The notes under the pieces were generated by a model, which did not search any database, was not told where the DNA came from, and was given only the letters and a program-made list of their open reading frames with translations. A stretch of DNA of 64,000 nt. Origin: Balanoglossus misakiensis. Its lineage: Eukaryota; Hemichordata. Below, one piece after another: positions 9,626-20,109 of the stretch. Within the stretch, counting starts at the first letter, position 1. The number at the start of each line of letters is the position of its first letter. The position numbers were made by a program, and so were the translations under genes. The DNA is taken from assembly GCA_040954595.2 (NCBI GenBank), contig CM082594.2:1798001-1862000 (forward strand), in the 5' to 3' direction.

Positions 9626-11174
9626 CATGTTATCTCGATACAAAGATGAACTTGGAGTTGACTACAAGAGAATAAAGCTGTTCCTCTGTTCCGAACGTGA
9701 CTTTGATACATCCATGGGATATGACACTCTGTCAAACCCTGAAGAAAGTGATGGTGGTGAGGTTTCTGAGAATCATGGCTGTTCAAATGCAAGAGAGCAC
9801 AATAAAGAGAGACAAAAAAGAAAAGTCACAAATGAAGAAGTGCATGATGTTGGAGATGACAAAACTCGTGAGAAGCATCCATGTGTAATGACCACACCCA
9901 AGGCCACTACATCAGTGGTCAATGAAGATCCGACAGAAATCAAGAAAAGTAGGTTGGAGATTGATGATGTGTATGCCACTTTATTTTCTGATGAAAATGA
10001 AACTGTGTACATATCAGATTCTGGTGATGATATCCAACAAGTACCTCCCGATGCAACCACCACAGTACCACTTGCAGAGATTTTGGCCAACCTTGCCGAG
10101 CAGATTGATCACAGCAAGACATCACAGTTCAATATTTCCAGAAATCATCTTTTTGATGGTGTCAAGAGAGGCCTAAAACGCAAGTCATTCCATCCAAAAA
10201 ATAAGATTTCTGTGAAATTCACAGATGATGATGGCTCATCAGAAGGAGCTGTGGATGCAGGGGGCCCTATGAGGGAGCTCTTGACATTAACCATGAACTA
10301 TATAACCAATAGTGAGCTCTTTGATGGTGAACACAACCAGAAATACTTATCATGTGTTAGTAGATGCGCTGATGAAAATGAGTATTGCATGGCAGGTCAG
10401 CTAATTGCCATGTCTCCTGTCCATGGAGGTCCTGCTCCCCACTGCTTTGCAGACCATTTCTACCAAGCTATTGTACATGGATGTGACTCAATCAAGCCTA
10501 CTATTGATGATCTCCCTCAGAACAACCCAGTAAAAGCTGACCTCACTGCATTGCAAAATGCGCCCATTGATGAAGCCAACCAAGTGCTGACTGATAACTT
10601 AGAAAGTATCACTGAGATTGCTGGTACATGGAGACTGATACGTACTGAAATTGACAAGTCAGCAGTCATTGGGTCCACAGTGAAATGGTACATGTATGGC
10701 AGAAATAGAGAAGCCTTTGATCAGTTTACTGATGGGTTGTCTTCACTTGGTGTACTTGAGGCTATGCGGCAGTACCTAACAAGCTTCCAGCCTGTCTTCT
10801 GTGAGCCTGCTCCACTAACTACTGATATGTTTTTATCTGATGTTACACGGAGTGAGGAAGGATCCAATATGTTCAACGCTGAAAGTCTTCTCCTGTCATA
10901 CTGGGCAGATTTCTTGCAAGATGTCCAAGATCAAGAAATAGACAATGTGACACTGGCCGAGATAATGATGTTTACCATTGGGTGTACAGAGCTTGTCGAA
11001 GGACTAACTCCAAGAATTATGTTCCTTCATGGAAGTGAAGCTCAATCTAAATTCCCCAAAGCCAACACTTGTGCTGGTGCGCTCCACCTTCCAATATTAC
11101 ACAAAACATATGATGCATTTAAACATGCTATGGCTTTTGCCATAACCAATTCCAAGGGTTTTGGTTATGGATAA
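9626..11174 (+). CDS. HECT E3 ubiquitin ligase domain, 3' part of the TDP43_N-HECT gene
   Basis: Continues in frame from 4316. An ORF can be read from 9555, but its first 18 codons are LINE 5' UTR. After YKRIKLFLC comes an acidic, Lys-rich disordered linker (to ~10090), then a HECT domain: KISVKFTDDDG, AVDAGGPMREL, a long helical N-lobe, and the C-lobe catalytic Cys in FPKANTCAGALHLP at 11070-11072. The protein ends ...GFGYG. The nearest familiar group is the G2/M-phase-specific E3 ligase (G2E3)-like proteins. HECT enzymes take ubiquitin on that Cys before passing it to substrate. The frame is open and the catalytic Cys is intact, although upstream exons carry two frame slips and the LINE. 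It converges on the transposase gene at 13561. Confidence 0.85.
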
Positions 11175-12668
11175 GTCTGTTACAGACAGTGTACTGGAAA
11201 ATATGTTCAGAATAGACAGGTTTCCAGACTGACAAAACAGGGTTCAGTTTAGACAGGTTTTACTGTTCTATTTTTACAGAATTGTGTACCCCGTTTTTCC
11301 CTCAAGAGTTGACATTCCTTTTTTTAAAGTTTGAAGTTACTGTTATACTGGTAATGTGTGGTGATATGGCCACTGGAGAGCTATTTTTTATTGGATTTGT
11401 TATATCTGGAACTCAAACGCCTCAGAAGTGATTTCATACAAATTGCTTGTGTTATACATATACACATGGATTGTTTTTGTTAAATTTTATGACTACAGTT
11501 ACAAATTGTGGGGACTATGTCATTAACAATGCGCCCCTTTCATAAGTCTGGTACCATCACGCAGCCATCATGTATTTGAACTCAAAGCGAGGCCAATGGG
11601 GAAAAGTTGACCAATCACTTCGAGGTTCAAATTCATAATTGCTGCATGAGGGCCTGGGCACTAGACTTATGAAAAGGGTGTATGGAATTTACTTTTCTTA
11701 TACTTTTCCTGCGTAATTACTTGAAATCATCACAAGTGCCACAGTGGCTATTGGCTCTAGTCTTTAACCTTTAAAACTGTTTACCATTGTTACTGTATTT
11801 TTAGAGCATGCAACTGTTTGTAGATTTTGTAGTGATGTTACTATCATGCCTGACTTAAATGCTAATACATGTAGTTCTATACACAGTGCTGTTAACAAAT
11901 GTGGCCAATTTTAATGAGGTTTATTTGTTTGATCAGGAATCTTGACTGCACTTAACTATACCCAGCCCTAGCTGGGTTCAACAATTTCTCCCACAATCAG
12001 AGGACCTCCATTCATAGCTGGACTCACTGCTGGAGGCCAAGCCAGAGTGGTAGCGAACAATCATTCGGAGTTGAGGGTCTGTAATCACAATAATAGTCAG
12101 ACATTTTTCACATCGGACAGTGTCTGGACAATTGTGTGTGATGTGAACATTCATAACAACTTACTGTTCAGTGGGGGTATCAATGTTTTGCCATTGACAG
12201 AGAAAGATGACACAAAAAAGAACAGTATAAACTATACCAGTACATGTATTGATAATCAGACTGAAACAACACTGTGTACTTTTTATATTGTATGTCATGA
12301 AGAGTATTATAGAATGAGGAGGATCACTAGAGGCAATAACATTTTACAGTGTATTAGATAGTGAACAGTCTACTAGTTTGCATGAAAATTGGGCAATGGG
12401 AGGCGTTACCAGTGTTTACCTAGGACATTGTGCATGTTTTACAAGAAATGTTTCACTAAAGTTGTATTCAACTATTGTGTGCTTTTATATCGCTGCATTA
12501 AATGGTTCTGACTTAAATATTTTTGTGGGTGTTTTTTTTCAATCCTACAGCCATGAAGATATGTATGGCTGTTGTGTGTGCTGGCTGATGGATGTACCAC
12601 AAGGATGTGAGCAGTCATGATATTTTGTGTATACTGTATGATAATGTGTGTGTATTTACATACCAGTT
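11175..12668 (+). other. 3' region of the HECT gene and intergenic spacer
   Basis: No further exon seen. Small open frames (12047-12361, 12378-12620) have low-complexity composition and no recognisable motif. There is no clear AATAAA close to the HECT stop. Confidence 0.5.
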
Positions 12669-13034
12669 TGTATGTATGTATGTATGTATGTATGTATGTA
12701 TGTATGTATGTATGTATGTATGTATGTATGTATGTATGTATGTATGTATGTATGTATGTATGTATGTATGTATGCATGCATGCATGCATGCATGCATGCA
12801 TGGATGTATGCATGTATGTATGTATGTATGTATGTATGTATGTATGTATGTATGTATGTATGTATGTATGTATGTATGTATGTATGTATGTATGTATGTA
12901 TGTATGTATGTATGTATGTATGTATGTATGTATGTATGTATGTATGTATGTATGTATGTATGTATGTATGTATGTATGTATGTATGTATGTATGTATGTA
13001 TGTATGCATGCATGCATGCATGCATGCATGCATG
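12669..13034. repeat. (TGTA)n microsatellite with (TGCA)n interruptions
   Basis: About 365 bp of TGTA units with TGCA blocks at 12774-12800 and 13006-13033. All long CMYV and HTYI ORFs over it, on both strands, are artefacts of the repeat. Confidence 0.97.
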
Positions 13035-13038
13035 GCTG

Positions 13039-13132
13039 GCTTGGCTTTGGGTGTGAGAATGGGTGGTTTAATAGATGGGTGAATGTTTCCAGCCATCTAT
13101 TAAACCACCCATTCTCACACCCAAAGCCAAGC
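13039..13132. repeat. perfect 40-bp inverted repeat
   Basis: Arms 13039-13078 and 13093-13132 are exact reverse complements separated by 14 bp. It sits between TGTA and CATC microsatellites. Either a small foldback insertion or replication-generated. Confidence 0.9.
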
Positions 13133-13560
13133 AATCCATCCATCCATACATAAATAAATACATAACTACATCTGGGTATGTAAACACACACACACATTGC
13201 CATACAGTATGTGTGCATGCATGCATACTGAGACAGCCAGACAGGCACTCGCGCATACATTCATGATACATACATCGACACACACACTTATAAAAACATA
13301 TCACTTCTAGCCTACAACTAACTGGCACATAAATATGAAAAACAGAAGCTAAAGAACTCAGTGGCGATTTGTAGCATTTTGGAATAATGACAATTGACAA
13401 ATCTTTATTTCATTTCAATATGCCAATATTTACTGGCCTGGTTTATTGCTTTATTGCAATACACAGGAATAAAGATTGTCTTTTACTGGGTGTTGTCTTG
13501 AAATCTGATACCATTCTGGCTAGATCACAGTCACATTAAACAAAATGAATAAATAGTGTG
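13133..13560. other. spacer with short CA and GCAT repeats
   Basis: Between the palindrome and the transposase stop. CATC, CA and GCAT runs are present; nothing coding. Confidence 0.5.
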
Positions 13561-14126
13561 TTAATATTCTCCTGCCACGTGTATTAATCCATCATACAAT
13601 TGTATTGCATCTCTCCAGTGAAGTGGTTTGCTTATAGCACATGTTTGCAAAACATATTGGAAATATTGTTGATAGTCATTATCATTGTCTCTATCAATGA
13701 GTTCATGATATACATAGTTCATTTCATCCTGCGCAACAGGCTGGATTAAGTTGTCAGCACCTCCGTGGAGTTCTGGGAGATAATAGAGGGAGTCCGGTCT
13801 GCCTGGAACAGTATCATGTCTTGACCGCCGAATGTAATGAGTGTTCCAATGTTCACGAACATGATCAAGATCATTCTGGAGTAAACACGCGAAACAAAAC
13901 CACAGGCATTCTTTATGTAAATCATTAGTGGAATCAAATATACCCTGTGACTCCATATCCTTGAAGAAATTTATCCACCATGTTGAGCGGTTTTTTCTCA
14001 GAAATGACCACCATGCTTCAATTCTCTGATTCCGTGGAGATGCTACATATCTATGTGCATCAATGTCGTTCCGAAAAAATGCCTGTGTAGCAGCCATGGT
14101 GCCATTTTCTGTACCAAGATCAGTGA
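13561..14126 (-). pseudogene. integrase-like DDE transposase, C-terminal part
   Basis: Begins at TDLGTENG, containing the second catalytic Asp, then NQRIEAWWSFLRK with the catalytic Glu. Conserved tail blocks follow: WWINFFKDM, EHWNTHYIRRSRHDTVPGRPD and YYLPELHGG. By memory these are the hallmarks of the eukaryotic integrase-core family (rva_4) near HECT genes in fish and invertebrates. The stop is at 13561. The ORF can be read on to 14496, but that part belongs to the inserted element at 14127-15626. Removing the insert and one 9-bp target copy joins this part in frame to 15627-16281. Confidence 0.85.
14118..14126. repeat. 9-bp target-site duplication, left
   Basis: GATCAGTGA here and at 15627-15635 bracket the 1.5-kb element. 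The duplicated codons encode the LITD/LTD motif of the transposase. Confidence 0.88.
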
Positions 14127-15626
14127 GGCTAGTTATACTTTGCGAAACAACGAAACAGCGAAACGAAACGACGAAACCATTATTAAAATAGGGGCCAGTC
14201 ATCAAGACGGTGGCGTATGATTTTTTTAAAAGTTTCCAAATAAGTTCCTGGTCTGCATTCTCGCCCCACCAGACTACGTATTTCTTTCGTTTCACTTTTT
14301 GCGGGGAGCAGAGCGCTGCCGTAAAAGGGCCGTGGTTTGCGACGATGCTGGTCTGCGGCCTGGTACTAGTGGTTGCGCGCCAAAAAAGACACGGGGATTT
14401 TCCCTCCATTTTACTGCCGACTTTTATGAAGCAATGCACATTTTCCATCGGAGGACTTATCTTTTCCGCCGAAAATGTAGATGAAAGGAAGTGCAAATTT
14501 CTGAAATATTTCTGAGCATCGCTACGATTGTTTTACTGTTCATGCACTACGGCCGCTGCACACAGAGGGACACACTCACCGCGACGCTGACCTCAACAGC
14601 GCGGACATACTGTAAAATATTTCGTTTGAATTGAGAGATTTTTTCATGATGAACAAATTCATTGCTTGTTGGGAAATACGTTACAACTTGAACCGTGGTG
14701 TGACAACTTACTTAGTCCCCAAATGCATGCCTTGCAGGGTCCAGTGCAATGACGTGTATTACCGAAATTAACATTTTCATGCCATAGCACTAGCAGTCAG
14801 ATTTTTCCTGGTTGAAGCAACGAAAATGACGTATTGCCCAGTGCAGTCTGACATACTTCGAAATACATGTACTTGGATTTTCTTTATTTTACACCTCGCA
14901 ACGGAGGATACGGAATGTGCATTGCTTTATAAAAGTCGTGTCACGGTCAGGAGATAAGCTTAGAATCGGCAGGCGTACACACGTAGAACGGGTAGAAGAA
15001 CTATGACATTACGCTTTGACTTTCGGAATTTTGCACTTCGTTTCATCTGATTTTCGGGGAAGAAAAGACGAATCATTTAATGGACTATGTGAAATGTGCT
15101 TTGGTTTTCAAAAATCGGCAATAATTTGAGAATATTAAAGTCCCCGCGTGTCAATAGCCGGCCCCCTATGCACTGGCTATTGACACGCGCGTGTCAATAG
15201 ACACGGCCTATCTTAATTGCAATTCATGCCTCCCCGGGGGCCTTGTGGTATTTAAGGAAATAGTGACAGTTGCTGCCGCATTTTGAGGTTTCGATCTTTT
15301 GTGGTTTCGTTGTGCGCGCGTGTATATTCACTGTGTATATGTAGCAGTTTGGCATGAATCGTTTGCGCGCACACGACGTCGACTCTACCACTACATAGTA
15401 CCAGGCCGCAGACCAGGAACTGGCGACCCGCCGTTTGTTTCCAACGCCAAATTTAATTCTAATGTTGAATTTCCGAGAAAACAATTTATCTGACCTGTAG
15501 TTTTCTTGGCTCGCTTACGTTTTAATTTGGAAACTTTTAAAAAAATCATACGCCACCGTCTTGATGACTGGCCCCTATTTTAATAATGGTTTCGTCGTTT
15601 CGCTGTTTCGCAAAGTATAACTAGCC
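14127..15626. mobile_element. 1.5-kb non-autonomous TIR element inserted in the transposase
   Basis: 1500 bp with ~110-bp inverted ends starting GGCTAGTTATACTTTGCGAA and a 9-bp target duplication. The duplication length suits Mutator-like elements, but this is an inference. Subterminal arms contain GAAACGACGAAACC repeats. A further inverted block, CTGGTCTGCGGCCTGGTAC, lies at about 14350 and 15405, and a dyad of TGTCAATAG motifs at 15147-15206. Small ORFs (14210-14515, 15224-15493) show no transposase motif, so it was moved by another element's enzyme. Confidence 0.85.
15143..15209. repeat. nested dyads of (CGCG)TGTCAATAG
   Basis: CGCGTGTCAATAGCC, then GGCTATTGACACGCG, then CGCGTGTCAATAGAC occur in close succession, giving overlapping stem-loops inside the 1.5-kb element. 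Confidence 0.7.
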
Positions 15627-15635
15627 GATCAGTGA
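15627..15635. repeat. 9-bp target-site duplication, right
   Basis: GATCAGTGA, identical to 14118-14126. Confidence 0.88.
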
Positions 15636-16281
15636 TGAGCTCAATGGGACAGCCATCAAATCTGTTTACTGCTTCAAGGTAATATGCTGCAATATTATCT
15701 GGGAGATTGTTTGACTTTGTCACATTAAGCCACAATATCTTTCTACTGTAACCATTTATGGCTCAATGTATGAGAAAGCCGAATGGTTTCAGTTTATCAT
15801 AGCCGTCAACATGCCATGCAAAATTAGGTCCAGGATTCAAATATACTCTTTTCTTGAGTCGATGTGCTCTTCTCAAAAAACTGCCTTCTGGGTCCAATTC
15901 CCTCAATAGCTGCTGAACAACAATTCTGGGAACATTGATACCTTCCATTTTGAGACTGTGCCATACTGTCCGATAGCCACCGGTGCACTCTGGTCCATCC
16001 AGCATTTCCTTGATTTTGTCTCTCACTGCTTCGATGTCATATTCTACTCGTCGTCTTTTCAAACCTTACGAGTTTATACGACGATCCAATGTTCGCTTAC
16101 TAATACGAATATCATGGTATTTTCTTAAAAATAGAAGGATTTCGTCATACGTGAATCCTCTAAAGAAAAAATGTCGTATCAAGCTTTCTTCGTCGTCTCC
16201 GCACATCGCCCCGTCATCAGTATCGACATCAGAAAGGTGTGGTGTCGGTGATAAACTCTCTTGGTGAGACGGAGACGCCAT
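15627..16281 (-). pseudogene. integrase-like DDE transposase, N-terminal part
   Basis: The ATG at 16281 is just inside the right TIR. An N-terminal helix-turn-helix region (FFFRGFTYDEILLFLRK...RISKRTLDRRINS) is followed by an in-frame TAA near 16066-16068. Reading resumes at KRRRVEYDI, then GGYRTVWHSL, LDPEGSFLRRAHRLKKR and WHVDGYDKLKPFG with the first catalytic Asp. An in-frame TGA near 15763 sits where the family has Gly, then the frame continues with GYSRKILWLNV and on to ELITD at the insertion point. Two nonsense codons plus the 1.5-kb insertion make this a dead gene. All catalytic D-D-E residues remain legible. Confidence 0.83.
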
Positions 16282-16335
16282 TATTCCCGTCTGTTTGTTG
16301 GGAATGTATACTCCTGTAACGTCCTGAAAGGTGGG

Positions 16336-16837
16336 AATTGTGGGATACCTTCACTTCCGCCGCGACTAAAAAAGTATTTTGCTTTCTCAGAAAAATATTT
16401 TGTGCATCTATCTAAAAAATTTGTACACCGAAACCTGAATAGCGCCCCCATGAAAAAGTTTGTCAGTAGCAATAGAAAGAGCGACCCCATAAGTTGTGTA
16501 ACTAGAAATTAGATAAAAATATATTTACATCTGTAAAATAAAATTTTCACCCGCGAAAAGTAATGTTACTTAAAAAAAGTTTTACAAAATTAACTATTTC
16601 TTTCTGAAAATAAAAAAATTCTATGTAGTATAGATAATATTTTATCTCAAGTGTTAGAAGTTTATTTTGGAAAAAAATCTTAAAATTTTACTCTCGGAAA
16701 AAATAAAATTGGCTTTCGGAAATTAAACTTTTGTTCTCTAAAATAAGAGTTGTGTAAAGTAAAATTAAAGTTTTACTGTCAAAATTAAAAAGTTTACTCC
16801 ACTGAAATTGAAATTGTGTACGTCAAAATTATAGTTG
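16336..16837 (-). repeat. right terminal inverted repeat of the giant transposon
   Basis: Reverse complement of 1977-2485 with small indels. One copy-specific change is AGCGACCCCATAAG where the left TIR gives GGGGGCGCT. The transposase start at 16281 lies 55 bp inside. Confidence 0.88.
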
Positions 16838-16962
16838 TCTGTCTGTCTACTTAGTAATTTTTCTCTTCTCTCTCACCCTCTTTCCCACCCTTACCCCTTT
16901 TCCCGCTACATTCATTGCAGCTATCTGTCAGTTTTTATAATGTCCGCCCACAAAAAATGCTG

Positions 16963-17133
16963 ATAATCAACACGACCATCGTGTCGATAAGTAAGAAAAA
17001 CTACGTATCGACACGACCATCGTGTCGATAATCCGTTTGTTTTTCTTATCGACACGACCATCGTGTCGATAACTGGAATTTTTGCTTACCCACACGATGA
17101 TAAGCAAAAAATGCTGATAATCAACACGACCAC
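16963..17133. repeat. hairpin satellite array, left block
   Basis: About four monomers built on the dyad ATCGACACGA-CCA-TCGTGTCGAT, spaced by AGTAAGAAAAACTACGT-like linkers. The array is interrupted by the element at 17138-18951 and resumes at 18952. Confidence 0.88.
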
Positions 17134-17137
17134 CGTG

Positions 17138-18951
17138 CAGTCAGATCGCACGGTACTCATTAACATATGTAAATGAGGGAAAGTACTTCAAACCATGTAG
17201 CCGTTAGAGTGGGCCCCGCTGACGGGTCTCGAAATAGGCCATTTTTTACTCGATATTATAGAGCTGTTTTCAGGCGATGTGGATTATTTTAAGACAAAAC
17301 CGTGGATTCACTCGAAGGTACATTTTGTAGGTATACTGGATTGTTACTGAATGATTTTTTGGCAACTTCTGTCGAGTAGTTTCTTTGTAATCGCGAAATT
17401 TCTGACGACTGTGAAAAAACACATAGCGTTGACATCCTCTCGATTATTTTTAAGCTGACCGTTAAACATGGATTTTACCACGAAATTTCAAACTTTTATC
17501 AAAATATAGATATCAACCCCCTCTCTTTGAGTTTTCATTCACTTCCAAGCTTTCATAGTGACGATATGAACAGTTCAATTTTGTTTACTTTTCAACCCGT
17601 GAGCGCCACTTCTTCTGCAAAATGGCGGGAGAAGACAGCATGCATGTGTATGTATATACGCTGGCGCAGGCTTGATCCTGGGATTGAACCGGCTGCGACG
17701 TTTTCCTTCCTCTCTCGTGCGAAGAAATTGTGATTGCTGATATGTAATCCCGAGTTTTACTAAACCCTAACAATTATTTTATGAAGGTTTGCCCGTCAAG
17801 GAAACTCACTTTTTTTATTGTTCTTTCAGATTGATGAAGACTGATTTTTGTGGTGGTGGTGTTGCAGTTGACTGTTTTATTTTAGCTGTCTGAGTTGACA
17901 ATTTATTCTGTATTTTGTTGTATTTTTAACTCTTCATTCTGTATTTTGTAGTAGTATTTTGAACACTGTTTAATAAATAAATTACTATTATTATTATTTA
18001 TCGACCCAATGCAATGATGACAAATCGCTCGCTTTCAGACACAAATGTTGTATTTATTGCATATATCATCAGCGAATAAATGGAAGTGGTTTCGAAGTTA
18101 CACTTGGCATATTCGAAAAGTCTACTTATATCCCACGATAAGGAGAGAACAAATAAAAACACGCCAGCTGAGCTCCTCATACGTAGTCACGTACGGTAAA
18201 CCTGGCATTCTGTGCATGGGTAATCAAATACATTTTGTATTTGTTTGTAGCCCAATGTAGGCGTACGGCGTGTGGAGCACCCGGGCGCGGCACTCGTGCG
18301 ATTGATCGATGTTGTGTCGAAATCAAGCCAGTAATTAAGATAAAACTTGGCTAATATGTTACCTTAGAGTGTTATACACTATCCAGTAACTTTTACTTGA
18401 CAAGTGTCTTTTAGAAACCATTTTCCCCACGATAAACGCGTCGTTTCACGAGCAACGCAACACTTCCGTATTTACAAGCCGAACATTGAGAGGTCAACGT
18501 AGGGCCTATACTTCCGGGTCATATCGTCGAAGTACATCGATTATTTTTAAGCTGAACGTTACACAGGCATTTCGAATTAATTTCTTTTCACGGATGTTGG
18601 GACCGATATTAGACCTATCTGTCACGAAAACTTGGTTAACTTCCGAGGTCGACTTCAAATGATTTTTGGCACGTTTGTGGACGTCTCTTCCGAGGTCACC
18701 AACATACCACCGAAAACACGTTAAAAACTACTACTATTACCGACAGATTCTCATAATATTCACGTCTGCAGTGTAAAATGGGAATCACTTTTGTAATTTA
18801 TCGAGCTAGCATGGTATTTTATTGTATCAAGGAGTGTAAAAATCAAGTTGAAAATCACCTTGAAAACTGGCCTATTGCCGTCTGTTTGAAAGTTAATGGT
18901 CGGTGGCTTGACGAACTTTAATATGCAAATGAGCACCATGCGATCTGACTG
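17138..18951. mobile_element. 1.8-kb TIR element inside hairpin satellite
   Basis: The ends are CAGTCAGATCGCACGGTACT and, inverted, CAGTCAGATCGCATGGTGCT, with further imperfect pairing for ~40 bp. CGTG occurs directly outside each end (17134-17137, 18952-18955), suggesting a 4-bp duplication, although the flank is itself repetitive. It holds two diverged copies of CGATTATTTTTAAGCTGA (17442, 18540). No transposase is seen, and the short ORF at 17527-17733 has no known motif. Superfamily unassigned. Confidence 0.62.
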
Positions 18952-19222
18952 CGTGTCGATAAGTAAGAAAAACTACGTATCCACACGACCATCGTGTCGA
19001 TAACGTGTTTTTTTTGCTTATCGACACGATAGTGATCGTGCAAATAAGCTGAAAATGCTTCTTATTGACACGATCACCGTGTCGATAAGCAAAAAAACAC
19101 ACGTTATCGACACGACCATCGAGTCGATAGGTAAGGAAAACTACATTATCGACACGATCATCGTGTCGATAAAGCATTTTTTTTCCCTTATCCACACGAC
19201 GATCGTGTCGATAGGCGCAAAC
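18952..19222. repeat. hairpin satellite array, right block
   Basis: Seven or so monomers of the same 25-bp dyad (TTATCGACACGA..TCGTGTCGATAA) with 15-20-bp linkers. The ORFs at 18893-19255 are products of the repeat. Confidence 0.9.
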
Positions 19223-19400
19223 CAGACAAATGGCATTCAGACGTACCAATAACAATTTTAATGAACATTAAAATATTTTAGAAGAACATTAAAACAGCAA
19301 AGGTGAAAAAACGCAATTCAGTCTCTCAAAATTAATAACAAAGTGTTCGATCGCGGCCCCCATCACCGGCGGTGCCCCATACCCGGAAGTCTCGCTAAGA

Positions 19401-20109
19401 CTACTCGCTATCCGAATCAAACATCACAAACGGACGCGGACGTTTCCTTGCGGCTCCAGCTCCAGCCGTCGATGGCATGCACATATGTATAGTGCAGTTG
19501 TTAAAAACTATGGCTGGAGCTGCTTGTTGTTTGAATGGACCGGGTTTTGTGTCTTCAGGAGTGCTACTGCTGGGCTTGCTTAGAATTGCTGAAATGCGCC
19601 GGTGATCCTCAATCGAAACGGTGTCGTAGTGTTGTAGACTGGAGACGTTTTTGTGTCCGGTTATTTTTATTATCTGCTGTGGTGGGATTCCTGCCTTCGT
19701 CTGTGTTTGAACGGTTGTCTTCCGTACAGAGTGATTTGTTTTTCGCCCACCAAACGGCACGACGATCTCCATATGTTCCATCGCGTGTTTTGGTATCGCG
19801 TTCCCGGAACTCTAAAAAATCGAGGCCAGAGCTATCCCTTTGGATAGTGATGTCTCCGAAGCACAGTTTTCTGTGCTCGTCCCGACCGCGTAGACCGAAG
19901 TGCTTCGTGAATAAATACCACAGAGTGAAATTCAAGGTGTCACCGTCAGCGCTGCCAAGTTTGCCTTCTTTCCACATTGCCTCCTCTTCTTCTGGAGATA
20001 TAGCTTCACTAGCATGACTGCCAGAGCCCATGCCAGACTTCTTTAGCTGCATCCGTTTAGCTTTAATTGCGTCATTTGTCAACGCGAAGCTCTTGTCATT
20101 CAACAACAC
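19401..20109 (-). pseudogene. Crypton tyrosine recombinase, catalytic part, unit A (internally deleted)
   Basis: Two overlapping ORFs (20109-19609 and 19781-19401) are the halves of one gene. The first carries FGLRGRDEHRKL with the first catalytic Arg. The second carries NHSVRKT (H-x-x-R), ITGHKNVSSLQHYD with His and the nucleophilic Tyr, and a Pro/Ser/Arg tail ending FDSDSE. Compared with unit B, 224 bp is missing between 19755 and 19756. This removes the segment before HSVR and shifts the frame, so unit A cannot make recombinase. Confidence 0.85.

Larger units (their letters stand above)
1977..16837. mobile_element. giant integrase-like (IS3EU-type) DNA transposon with HECT cargo
   Basis: Long inverted terminal repeats bound two convergent genes: a TDP43_N-HECT gene (plus, from 2522) and a DDE integrase-like transposase (minus, from 16281). 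Each start codon lies less than 60 bp inside its TIR, so the termini probably serve as promoters. Without the later L1 insertion (4317-9608) and the 1.5-kb TIR element (14127-15626) the element is about 8 kb. Both genes carry frameshifts or nonsense codons, so this copy is not autonomous. The exact outer termini and target duplication are uncertain, because the right end passes directly into CTGTCTGTCTAC. The name IS3EU-type is my assignment from the transposase motifs; a Repbase/Dfam search would settle it. Confidence 0.75.

Noticed and set aside
12472-13260. Long HTYI and CMYV ORFs on both strands (up to 262 codons)
   Set aside because: Translations of the TGTA/TGCA microsatellite; no independent sequence.
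14127-14496. Extension of the transposase ORF to 14496
   Set aside because: Lies inside the inserted TIR element; the homology starts at the target duplication.
17681-17690. GGTTCAATCC on the minus strand, matching a tRNA B box
   Set aside because: No cloverleaf or A box at proper spacing could be formed; a chance match or a very degraded SINE.
18952-19222. CRISPR-like appearance of regularly spaced palindromes
   Set aside because: Eukaryotic satellite; the linkers are near-identical to each other rather than unique spacers, and there are no cas genes.
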